Shown in pieces: positions 31,000 to 37,098 of a stretch of 37,098 nt of DNA. The notes beneath the pieces are model-generated. The model worked only from the letters and a program-made list of their open reading frames with translations, had not been told where the DNA came from and did no database searches. Source of the stretch: a virus. The stretch is taken from positions 1 to 37,098 of the IMG/VR virus record IMGVR_UViG_3300014962_000023, one strand, 5' to 3'. Each line of letters begins with the position of its first letter. The first letter of the stretch is position 1. The position numbers and the translations under genes were made by a program.

Positions 31000-31224
31000 T
31001 CATTCGCTGTCGTCGGCCTGGTCCTCGTCATCCTCGTCATTGAATGTCCGCATGATCCCGTGGCCGCGCAGCTCGCTGAGCGAGTCCGTGAACGCCTTCA
31101 CCGTCTGAGTCGCGACGTCGGCCACGGCATCGGGCGCGTAACCGCTCAGGCCCTCGACTTGGATCTCCGCCCAGACCTCATTGAAGCAAAGGGTCACGGT
31201 GACCGAAACGCCGAGCGCGCTCAC
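31000..31224 (-). CDS. Small acidic protein, last gene of the lysis/MPE operon
   Basis: 74 aa from GTG 31224 (GTGA coupling; GGAGG upstream). The N-terminal half is beta-rich (GVSVTVTLCFNEVWAEIQVE); the C-terminus is an acidic stretch (FNDEDDEDQADDSE). It lies just before the bidirectional terminator. I recognise no family; a DNA mimic is suggested only by the acidic tail. Confidence 0.62.
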   Translation of the reverse strand: MSALGVSVTVTLCFNEVWAEIQVEGLSGYAPDAVADVATQTVKAFTDSLSELRGHGIMRTFNDEDDEDQADDSE

Positions 31225-31484
31225 TTCACTGCCTCCGCGATGAGCAAATACCCGACCGCGTCCACGAACCCATCCCTGTGGCCCTGGTTGGCGATCCTGG
31301 CTACCTTCACCAGGACCATGCACATGGCGACGTCGCGGGCCGTGACCGTGGTGCCGAGGTAGGCCGCCCACAGGTCGGCCGTGCGCTGCATGTTGTCCGC
31401 CGGCGTGCCGTAAATCTCAGCGCGCTGGCCGCCGACCAGGGCCAGGGCCTCGTGGCATAGGGTCGGGTCGATTTCCTTCGCCAT
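31221..31484 (-). CDS. DUF6378-like phage protein
   Basis: 87 aa. ATG 31484 shares one base with the previous TAA (TAATG). EALALVGGQRAEIYGTPADN, then LWAAYLGTTVTARDVAMCMV and ARIANQGHRDGFVDAVGYL is the pattern of DUF6378, a small helical family frequent in phages, sometimes near nucleotide-metabolism genes. The D-X-V-G-Y-L end is well kept. Its function is not known. Confidence 0.85.
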   Translation of the reverse strand: MAKEIDPTLCHEALALVGGQRAEIYGTPADNMQRTADLWAAYLGTTVTARDVAMCMVLVKVARIANQGHRDGFVDAVGYLLIAEAVK

Positions 31485-32677
31485 TAGAGGATCTCCAGTC
31501 CCGTCCATTGGCCTGCCGCGGTCATGAGGGTGAGCACTCCGGCCCTCGGGCCGCCGCCGTTTCCGGCGTCGAACCAGGGCGAGCCGGGGTCGACGGTCGG
31601 CGCCGTGATGGCCGTGCGCCCTGAGTCGTCGATCACCCTCAGATGATGGAAATGCCCCGAGAGCAGGAGATCGGCGGCCCCGATGCGCTTGCGCGCGTGG
31701 GCCATGCGCGCCCACCAGGCATGGGCCCGGTCGGGGATCTTCCACTGGTGGCCGTGGGCGACGCCGATGACGGTGCCAGCCGCCTCGATGGTGACGGTGA
31801 GGTCGTCGACCTCGGGGGTGACGATCTCGACGTGGTCGAATCCGCCGGCTAGGTGCAGCGCGTCGGCGACTTGCATGGACGCCTCGACGGCGAAGGAGTC
31901 AGTGGCCGGGGCGGCGATGCCCATGAGCCGGTGCGCCTGGTCGTGATTGCCCGGAGCCGTCGGGATGACCAGGCGGTCGGCCAACGGCGCCAGGGCCTTG
32001 ACGTGCTCGAGCAGCAGCCGCCGGATCACGCGCAGTTGCTCGGTCAGGGACAGGTCGGCGGTGAGATGGACTGCCCCCGATTGACTGGTCACGCCCTCGC
32101 AGAGGTCGCCGAGACTGGCCAGGACGATGGTGCCGACAGGGCGCCGCTTGCGCTCGCGCTTCAGCCGCGCGATGGAGGCGTCCAGGCCGTCGAGAATGCG
32201 GCCCACGGTCTGCTCGCTGCCCTCGCCGTAGGCCGTCTTGCCGATCTGCCAGTCCGAGATGCAATGGACATAAGCCCATTCGCCCTGTACGCCCGTCGTG
32301 CGTACACGGGGCCTAGGCTTGCCGACCGCGGCCACGAGCTCGTCAATGTCGGCGACGGTCCGAGCGGGCTCGACGGCGTAGCGACGGCGGGTGACGGGCT
32401 CGGTGGTGGCCTTGTCCCCGACCGCGTGCCTGACCCATGCCTGCGGGTCGTGCTTGACCTCCACCAGGCGCACGGACCAGCCCGGTGGAATGGAGACGCC
32501 AAGGGCACGGACCTCGTCCGCCCATGTCTCTTCGCTGCCGGGCTGGCCCGTGCCGAGGGTGACCACGTCGGCCCTACCCGACGGGTCGTAGGAGACCGAT
32601 GGCGTCCAGCCGCTCGGCAGGCGGCCGCCCTCGTACTGCCCTGACGGTTGGGCCGCCGCCAGGTCTTCCAGGTTCAC
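31484..32677 (-). CDS. Calcineurin-like metallophosphoesterase
   Basis: 397 aa, ATGA-coupled to the HTH gene. An N-terminal 130 residues of unknown fold precede the metallophosphoesterase core: ISDWQIGK (residues 140-147, metal ligand D142), LGDLCEG (189-195), APGNHD (241-246), a histidine in VAHGHQWK (about 310) and SGHFHHLR (about 341-348). The usual DXH is DXQ here, as in related actinophage proteins. Likely a nuclease or phosphatase; in actinophages this gene often accompanies a small HTH protein. Confidence 0.87.
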   Translation of the reverse strand: MNLEDLAAAQPSGQYEGGRLPSGWTPSVSYDPSGRADVVTLGTGQPGSEETWADEVRALGVSIPPGWSVRLVEVKHDPQAWVRHAVGDKATTEPVTRRRYAVEPARTVADIDELVAAVGKPRPRVRTTGVQGEWAYVHCISDWQIGKTAYGEGSEQTVGRILDGLDASIARLKRERKRRPVGTIVLASLGDLCEGVTSQSGAVHLTADLSLTEQLRVIRRLLLEHVKALAPLADRLVIPTAPGNHDQAHRLMGIAAPATDSFAVEASMQVADALHLAGGFDHVEIVTPEVDDLTVTIEAAGTVIGVAHGHQWKIPDRAHAWWARMAHARKRIGAADLLLSGHFHHLRVIDDSGRTAITAPTVDPGSPWFDAGNGGGPRAGVLTLMTAAGQWTGLEIL

Positions 32678-32919
32678 CCGCTCTCACCGCACTGGCAGTC
32701 CCCGCGCCGGTGCCGCTGCACCGTGTGATGAGAGACGGCGTGCCCCATGTCGCGCAGCGCAGCGACGATGGTCGTGCCGCCGGCGTGCGGATTAGCCAAC
32801 GCCCGCCGCAGGGTCTCAGCAGTCTTGGCGTCCAGGTCGGCCAGGAGCAGCGCGACGCCGCACGCGGGGCCCTTCTTGACGCGATAGTTAGGGTCAGCCA
32901 ACTCGTCGAGCGAGGGCAT
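32674..32919 (-). CDS. Small helix-turn-helix DNA-binding protein
   Basis: 81 aa, 5 nt after the amidase. TLRRALANPHAGGTTIVAAL then MGHAVSHHTVQRHRRGDCQC is a helix-turn-helix with the H-X-X-T-V-X-R-H-R-R-G pattern of a known actinophage family. It is ATGA-coupled to the metallophosphoesterase. It may be a nuclease specificity factor or a late regulator. Confidence 0.83.
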   Translation of the reverse strand: MPSLDELADPNYRVKKGPACGVALLLADLDAKTAETLRRALANPHAGGTTIVAALRDMGHAVSHHTVQRHRRGDCQCGESG

Positions 32920-32924
32920 GGGAA

Positions 32925-33569
32925 TTACCTCCCCAGGAACGACTTGACCCGCGACGTGAGGGTGGGCGCGGGGGCGTCCCAGAGATCCTGGGCAGCCGTG
33001 CGGAACTTTCCAGGGTTGTAGAGCGTGTCGGTTTTGCGGCCGTAGGTGGGCAGCCGGTAGTTGGCGACCCCGCCCGTCCCGTCGGTCCAGTCCTTGTGGT
33101 TGATCAAGCGAGAGAAATCGGGGAACGCTTCGGGTCCGGCGACCTCGCGCAACGCGCAGGCGATGGCGGCCCCGGCCTTGAACATTTCCGGCGTGAAGTC
33201 CTTGTCAGTGCCCCAGGACTCGTGTTCGATCTGCCAGCAGTAGAGGTGCGCCAGGTCCTTGGGGATGCCAGCAGCTGCCCACGGTCCTCCGGTGCCCGAG
33301 CCCCAGGCGCTGCCGGCGGCGAAGACGATGATCTCGCCTGTGCGCCGCACCACGGAGTTGCAGTAGGGGTAGGAGTCTGACCGCGCGGCGGCCCATTCCA
33401 CGGCCCCGTCGCCCACGCCAGCGAGGTGATGCTCGACGACGCCACGCAGGCCGTAGGTCCAGGGACGGCAGCGAGTCTTGGCGCCCCCATCGATGGTCAC
33501 TTTGACCCCGGCGCGCTTGCCCCACTTTTTGATGGCGCGGACGATCTCGGTGTACGTCGGCTGCTTCAT
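32925..33569 (-). CDS. Endolysin: N-acetylmuramoyl-L-alanine amidase (PGRP/Amidase_2 type)
   Basis: 214 aa. Zinc site residues are visible in RGVVEHHLAG (H47), and LINHKDWTDGTGG (H158), with IEHESWG in between. The catalytic domain fills residues 1-175; the short C-terminus ending TLTSRVKSFLGR is not a full cell-wall binding domain. ATGA-coupled to the second membrane gene. It should cut the peptidoglycan stem peptide at host lysis. Confidence 0.85.
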   Translation of the reverse strand: MKQPTYTEIVRAIKKWGKRAGVKVTIDGGAKTRCRPWTYGLRGVVEHHLAGVGDGAVEWAAARSDSYPYCNSVVRRTGEIIVFAAGSAWGSGTGGPWAAAGIPKDLAHLYCWQIEHESWGTDKDFTPEMFKAGAAIACALREVAGPEAFPDFSRLINHKDWTDGTGGVANYRLPTYGRKTDTLYNPGKFRTAAQDLWDAPAPTLTSRVKSFLGR

Positions 33570-33841
33570 GCGCTCGGGTCCTTGTCGTCGGTTCCGAAGA
33601 CGTCATGGACGTCCGCCGTGACGCCGGTGCCATTGCCGAAGGCGGTATCGACCGGATTGATCGCGCGTATGACCGTGGGCAGCGCCGCGGCGAAGCCAGC
33701 GGCGATCCATGTGCGCACATCGGTGGAGTCCACGGCGAATACGTCGGCCCCGTCGGCGAGGAACATGGCCAGCACGATGGCGATGAACGTGCGCAGGAAT
33801 GAGGCCAGCGGCGAGCGGGCGAACCAGTCCCAGAACTTCAC
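33566..33841 (-). CDS. Holin-like membrane protein
   Basis: 91 aa from GTG 33841 (GTGA coupling; GGAG 7 nt upstream). A transmembrane helix at about 13-29 (LRTFIAIVLAMFLADG) and a second hydrophobic helix at about 45-60 (WIAAGFAAALPTVIRAI) resemble the r1t-type holin pattern. The C-terminus is acidic. Position just before the amidase supports the holin role. Confidence 0.77.
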   Translation of the reverse strand: MKFWDWFARSPLASFLRTFIAIVLAMFLADGADVFAVDSTDVRTWIAAGFAAALPTVIRAINPVDTAFGNGTGVTADVHDVFGTDDKDPSA

Positions 33842-34083
33842 TTGTCGTCTCCGATCTGAAGGTGATGGATGATGCGGTCGACCTTGGCCGCGACATCGGG
33901 CAGCGACTTGCCGCCGTTCGACGTGGGCTGAATTAGCGAGGTGTACGTCTCGACCTCTTCGCGGATCACGCGGCGTAGCCATTTGCCGAGCCAGCGCCCG
34001 ACGACAGCCAGGGCGCCGACGAGAATGGAAGTGATCGTCAGCCACGTGAGCAGCTCGCTGGCTTCATTGAGGTAGTCGGGCAC
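33838..34083 (-). CDS. Small membrane protein of the lysis cassette
   Basis: 81 aa from GTG 34083. A transmembrane helix near residues 12-30 (LTWLTITSILVGALAVVGRW), then basic WLRRVIREEV and PTSNGGKSLPDVAAKVDRI. The pattern is common in actinophage lysis modules (DUF2746-like). It may be the antiholin or a second holin. Confidence 0.75.
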   Translation of the reverse strand: MPDYLNEASELLTWLTITSILVGALAVVGRWLGKWLRRVIREEVETYTSLIQPTSNGGKSLPDVAAKVDRIIHHLQIGDDK

Positions 34084-34087
34084 GGTG

Positions 34088-34210
34088 TCATCTCTTTCGG
34101 TTCAGCCAGTCTCGGCATCTGACATGGGAAAACCCCCGGAGTCGGGGGCTGAAATGGGCGATGGCGTGGGCTAAATGGATCAGCCACGGGTCGAGCCGAG
34201 GCAGTCTCAT
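34088..34210 (-). CDS. Putative 40-aa ORF spanning a terminator hairpin
   Basis: ATG 34210 has AAGG upstream, and TGA lies at 34088-34090, 4 nt before the lysis gene start. The product is basic and Trp/His-rich (PWLIHLAHAIAHFSPRLRG). The intrinsic hairpin at 34133-34148 lies inside it, which is unusual for a coding sequence. It may be a leader peptide or spurious. Confidence 0.35.
   Translation of the reverse strand: MRLPRLDPWLIHLAHAIAHFSPRLRGFSHVRCRDWLNRKR
34129..34150 (-). terminator. Rho-independent terminator upstream of lysis genes
   Basis: On the minus strand CCCCCG (34148-34143) pairs with CGGGGG (34138-34133) around a four-base loop, followed by TTTT (34132-34129). It would end the tail-gene transcript, so the lysis cassette needs read-through or its own promoter. 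Confidence 0.75.
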
Positions 34211-34409
34211 GGGCTACCTTCGTCGGCCCCCGGAAGCGACAGCATGGCGTGCCTTACTGTCGGCTATTCGCGACATGCCTGGAGTGTCAGGCTTTCGTGA
34301 CAGCCGGTAACTCCTCAATTACCGGCTGTGGGCATATCCGCTCACGGCTCTACAGGCCAGACGGCCTTGCGCGGGTCGGTCGTCGTGTCGGGAACGTCAG
34401 AGTTTCGGA
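34211..34409. other. Intergenic region between tail and lysis modules
   Basis: 199 nt without a convincing gene. It contains the perfect hairpin at 34300-34329 and a short minus-strand ORF of 20 codons (ATG near 34276) that stops just before the 40-aa ORF. I see no convincing promoter. Confidence 0.5.
34300..34329 (-). other. Perfect 11-bp hairpin with GAGGAG in the loop
   Basis: ACAGCCGGTAA (34300-34310) and TTACCGGCTGT (34319-34329) are perfect complements. On the transcribed minus strand the eight-base loop reads TTGAGGAG, a Shine-Dalgarno-like sequence. No T-run follows. It could be an RNA processing or translational control element for the lysis leader, or a protein-binding site. Confidence 0.7.
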
Positions 34410-34646
34410 CTACGGCAGGACGATGTTCTCGATCTCGGCATCGGTGAAGCCGAGAGCCTTGAAGCGCGCAATGGCAGCGGCCCTGGCCGCGAGCCTGTCC
34501 GCTTCGGCCTGGTCCCGTGCGGCCTGCTCCGCAGCGGCAGCAGCCGCGTCGGCCTCGCGCTGCGCGATCTCCTCCGCAGTCAGCGGGCGTTCGGTGACTT
34601 CGCCTGTTTCGCAGTTGACGATGACGGCGATGGGTGTGTCAGACAT
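34410..34646 (-). CDS. Small helical tail-module protein
   Basis: 78 aa. VNCETGEVTERPLTAEEIAQ, then a long Ala/Glu coiled coil (residues about 20-60) and a short end with KALGFTDAEIENI. Such proteins accompany phage tail fibres and are sometimes annotated as fibre accessory or XkdW-like. It is the last gene before the hairpin and terminator. Confidence 0.75.
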   Translation of the reverse strand: MSDTPIAVIVNCETGEVTERPLTAEEIAQREADAAAAAAEQAARDQAEADRLAARAAAIARFKALGFTDAEIENIVLP

Positions 34647-34661
34647 GGGTTACTCCTAAAG

Positions 34662-35174
34662 TCAGGCGCGGGTGATGCCGTACAGGAAGAAAGACGAGTC
34701 GGCCTTGATGTTCGCGGAGTAATAGGATGTGATGTCTATTTGCGTGATCGCTGCCGTATTGCTCCACAGACCAGCCGCCGCATAGATGATGGACGTAGCG
34801 GAATTGTTCTCCATCGTTCCCTCTATTGACACGGACTTGTTGGTCGATCCGGCATAGTTGGGGATATAGAAGATGCCGTTTCCGAAAGTGTTGGCGGTGG
34901 CAGTTGACCCGCAGCAGACGACGTAGATGGCGGTGTCGGTTGCCGATGCTGCTGAACTAGACCCGGCATTGCCGACGAGGTAGCGACCGCTTAGGTTCGC
35001 TGAACTGCTATTGAACTGAATCTTGATGTAGTCGTCGACGGCGCTGGCGCGCGAGGTGCGCGCCGAGCAGACCAGGGCTAGGTCGGTCATGTTGCCGGGG
35101 ATGGACGAGAAAGTGACAGTAGCCGTGTCAGCCCCGAGAGTCTGCTTGGCAATCAACTTCATGGTCGTCGCCAT
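34662..35174 (-). CDS. Tail-tip paralogue 3
   Basis: 170 aa from ATG 35174 (GGGGG upstream; GTG 35177 is possible). AKQTLGADTATVTFSSIPGN followed by MTDLALVCSARTS, and the C-terminal ITSYYSANIKADSSFFLYGI, are shared with the two paralogues upstream. This all-beta family is frequent in phages as a baseplate or receptor-binding accessory. Codons are more AT-rich than in the head genes. Confidence 0.78.
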   Translation of the reverse strand: MATTMKLIAKQTLGADTATVTFSSIPGNMTDLALVCSARTSRASAVDDYIKIQFNSSSANLSGRYLVGNAGSSSAASATDTAIYVVCCGSTATANTFGNGIFYIPNYAGSTNKSVSIEGTMENNSATSIIYAAAGLWSNTAAITQIDITSYYSANIKADSSFFLYGITRA

Positions 35175-35211
35175 CACGCACCCCCTGTCCGAAACTCATT
35201 GGTTAGTGACA

Positions 35212-35730
35212 TCACGCCGCCTTGATTCCGTAGAGGCTGAAGACGGAACCCGACTTGAAATTGGATCCCTGGGCTGAAGTTATAGCTATCGTCGTGATGG
35301 CACTGGTCGAGCGCCAGAGGGCAACTGTGCGATCTACCGATCGGTTTTCGGCGGTGGCAGAGGATGCCGACAGAACGGTCTTGTGGGCGCTGGTGTTTGC
35401 GTAAGACATGAAATCAAGGACTGTGACGCTAGGCGAAGTATTGCTGCTAGCGGACGGGTTGAACCGGGCGCAATATAGATATGTCTGGCTGCTGGTTCTA
35501 TCGGAATAGGTAGTGCCTCCCGATCCTTGGAGGCGAGTGCTGCTGTAGTTGCTCGCCGAATCTGAGTTGAACCGAATAGCGAGTGCCTCAAAGTCATCAG
35601 CGGTTCGATCCGTGCGTCCAGTTGCCACAAGGCGAAGGTCGGTGTATCCGCCTGGTATAGATGAGAACGTCACGCTTGAGGCATCTGCGCCTAAGGTCTG
35701 TGACGCGATCGGCTCGTAGGTCACAGCCAC
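35212..35730 (-). CDS. Tail-tip paralogue 2
   Basis: 172 aa from GTG 35730 with AGGGGG 5 nt upstream. ASQTLGADASSVTFSSIPGG, YTDLRLVATGR, IRFNSDSASNYSSTRLQGSG and IAITSAQGSNFKSGSVFSLYG set the family; it is the most typical of the three. The region upstream shares a short cccctgtc element with paralogue 3, consistent with tandem duplication. Confidence 0.8.
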   Translation of the reverse strand: MAVTYEPIASQTLGADASSVTFSSIPGGYTDLRLVATGRTDRTADDFEALAIRFNSDSASNYSSTRLQGSGGTTYSDRTSSQTYLYCARFNPSASSNTSPSVTVLDFMSYANTSAHKTVLSASSATAENRSVDRTVALWRSTSAITTIAITSAQGSNFKSGSVFSLYGIKAA

Positions 35731-35767
35731 GGCAGCCCCCTGTCAGTAATCATCGGATTCATGGCGG

Positions 35768-36331
35768 TCACCGCATCCCGTACAAGGCAGCGGTGGAGTA
35801 TTGGGCATAATTGGCATTGCTGATAAGAGTGATTCTTGAGATTGCGTTTGTCACAGGCCAAAGAACCGATGTAATCGAAACAACGCCGTTGCCGTTAGAG
35901 TCCCAGCCAGAGAGCGTCCTGACTACCTTATTTTTGGATGTTGAGCCGTAGTCAAGAATGTCAATTATGTCTGCTCCGAATATGTTGGTACTACTTCCAG
36001 AGGCAGTTGCGCCTTCATGGATGTACCCATATGTCGCAGTATCAGACAATGCTGTTGCTGACGAACCGTTGCCAGCAAGGGTATGTCGTCGGTAAGTGGT
36101 CGTAGAGTCGTTATTAAATCGAATACCTACATAGTCGGACGGATCAGTAGCGCGTGTGCTCCTCACTGTTAGGCGCACCTGCAAGTGACTGAACCCGCTG
36201 GGGATGTCTAGGAAATCAAGACTGGCGGCCCCGCCGCTGCCCACCGTCACCGTGGCAATCGACTCAAACGCACCCGCAGGCAGCATCCCGAACGACGCTT
36301 GCGCCCCCAGCGACGCCACCATCGGGCTCAT
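35768..36331 (-). CDS. Tail-tip paralogue 1
   Basis: 187 aa from ATG 36331, which overlaps the fibre stop as ATGA with GGAG 9 nt upstream; the ATG at 36346 would also fit but has no better site. [40 protein letters not shown] and [20 protein letters not shown] correspond to segments of paralogues 2 and 3. This is the most divergent and most AT-rich copy. Confidence 0.8.
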   Translation of the reverse strand: MSPMVASLGAQASFGMLPAGAFESIATVTVGSGGAASLDFLDIPSGFSHLQVRLTVRSTRATDPSDYVGIRFNNDSTTTYRRHTLAGNGSSATALSDTATYGYIHEGATASGSSTNIFGADIIDILDYGSTSKNKVVRTLSGWDSNGNGVVSITSVLWPVTNAISRITLISNANYAQYSTAALYGMR

Positions 36332-37098
36332 CGGTACTGGCTCCAAGCACCGAGAACCGTATTGGACGAGGCGCCCTTAATGATCGTGAACGTGAACACG
36401 TCAATCCCGGCAGTCTGGTTCGCCTGCGAGGCGGTCGGCGGCTTGGAGTTGCCCAGCCACTTCACCGTGGCCGCAGAGCCGTCGATATTGATCGTCGTCG
36501 GGTAGTAGGCCGTCGTACCGTTGCTAATCATCCACACGATCGTGATGGAGTCGCCGGTCGCCAGCATCGAAGCCAGCGTCGTCGTGCTGTTGCCCCGCAT
36601 GTTGATCGTGTGATTAGCCGAGGCGTCGGTGGAGTAGTACCAGATGGTCGAAGTCTTGGCGTCGATATTGATCGTGCCCGTGGCCGCTGAGGCGACCACA
36701 TTGCACCGCTCCTCCGGCCCGAGGTTGACGAGGTTGGACAGCAGCGCCGTCCACGACGCGGCAGAGCCGTCCGTGGTCAGCACCTTCCCGCCGTTGCTCG
36801 TCTGCGTCGGCAGCCCCGAGGCGGCAGCCGCCCACTTGATCCCAGCCGCACTAGCAGCGTCAGCGGTCAGGACATAGCCATCCGTCCCGGCAGCCAGCGC
36901 CGAAGGCGTGCTAGCCGCCGAAGCCCCCAGCACCACGCCCTTGGCAGAAAAGAGGGCATTACTGACCTTCGCCGCCAGGTCCGTGGTCAGGTTCGTCACC
37001 TGGGACTGGGCGAGGGTGACGGGGTCGCTGCCCGCCGAGGCGTGCGAGGAGGCGTGGGCGGTCGGCGTGCGGGAGTCGGTGAACCGGGAGTCGTTGCC
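36328..37098 (-). CDS. Collagen-like tail fibre protein, C-terminal part
   Basis: 3' part of the gene that starts at 1154 (37022-37098 duplicates 1-77). After the stalk it continues [17 protein letters not shown], then [40 protein letters not shown] (twice in variant form), and a C-terminal beta domain with [20 protein letters not shown] and [11 protein letters not shown], ending VLGAWSQYR. The [10 protein letters not shown]-type repeats are common in phage fibres. The C-terminal domain is probably the exposed tip. Confidence 0.88.
   Translation of the reverse strand, partial: GNDSRFTDSRTPTAHASSHASAGSDPVTLAQSQVTNLTTDLAAKVSNALFSAKGVVLGASAASTPSALAAGTDGYVLTADAASAAGIKWAAAASGLPTQTSNGGKVLTTDGSAASWTALLSNLVNLGPEERCNVVASAATGTINIDAKTSTIWYYSTDASANHTINMRGNSTTTLASMLATGDSITIVWMISNGTTAYYPTTINIDGSAATVKWLGNSKPPTASQANQTAGIDVFTFTIIKGASSNTVLGAWSQYR
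37022..37098. repeat. Terminal direct repeat, copy 2 (contig circularity)
   Basis: Exact copy of 1-77. See copy 1. Positions 37022-37098 should be dropped to obtain the unit genome. Confidence 0.93.

Noticed and set aside
1-37098. CRISPR array, retron, diversity-generating element or insertion sequence
   Set aside because: I saw no regular spacer repeats, reverse transcriptase or transposase.
37022-37098. Biological direct terminal repeats of the virion
   Set aside because: 77 bp is short for phage terminal repeats, fits a common assembly k-mer length and lies within a gene.

Overview
The window is the complete genome of a temperate siphovirus of a high-GC actinobacterium, given as a linear contig of a circular molecule. 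The first 77 bases recur exactly as the last 77 (37022-37098), and one tail-fibre gene reads in frame across the junction, so the unit genome is 37,021 bp. An actinobacterial host is suggested by the high GC content, frequent GTG starts, a WhiB-type iron-sulfur regulator, an Lsr2-type DNA-binding domain, DnaA-box-like sites of actinobacterial form and actinophage-type structural proteins. I cannot name the host genus. A Thr(CGT)-like tRNA 3' half upstream of the integrase gives the likely attachment site.

Layout. Almost everything is on the minus strand and is transcribed from high to low coordinates. The early operon (27170 to about 19378) holds a small nuclease-like fragment, a PD-(D/E)XK nuclease, a PAPS-reductase-like protein, a secreted lysozyme-like protein, small zinc proteins, WhiB, a Cas4/RecB-like exonuclease with a partner protein, a prim-pol/helicase and two zinc-ribbon proteins. 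It ends at a terminator that lies just before an HNH endonuclease (18933-19283). The late operon then runs terminase small and large subunits, portal, MuF-like protein, scaffold, capsid, connectors, tail tube, tail chaperones, tape measure, distal tail, Tal-like protein, an S74 fibre and a collagen-like fibre that crosses position 1. It continues at the right end with three paralogous tail-tip proteins, and then the lysis cassette (two membrane proteins and an amidase). After lysis come an HTH protein, a metallophosphoesterase, a DUF6378-like protein and a small orphan, closed by a bidirectional terminator at 30955-30995. A separate leftward operon (29254-27602) encodes two small membrane proteins, an Lsr2-like mini-protein and a C5 DNA methyltransferase.

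Only five supported genes are on the plus strand: a membrane protein (18456-18749), a 72-aa protein plus a 47-aa ribbon-helix-helix protein (27246-27600), the integrase (29846-30679) and a small membrane protein (30689-30943). These are the best candidates for lysogeny-expressed genes. No classical HTH phage repressor is recognisable. The RHH pair sits divergent to the early operon, and a 37-bp near-perfect palindrome made of two 14-bp dyads 21 bp apart overlaps its promoter, so this is the best candidate for the lysis-lysogeny switch.

The most interesting signals are: a run of 12 G inside the 5' end of the integrase reading frame (possible phase-variable integration); the RHH/operator switch; two mirror-arranged clusters of an octamer next to the primase-helicase gene (candidate origin); a DnaA-box-like cluster at 18797-18850; a duplicated 60-bp gene start; and a long alternative frame inside the methyltransferase. 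Functional calls come from reading motifs by eye; no database search was run.
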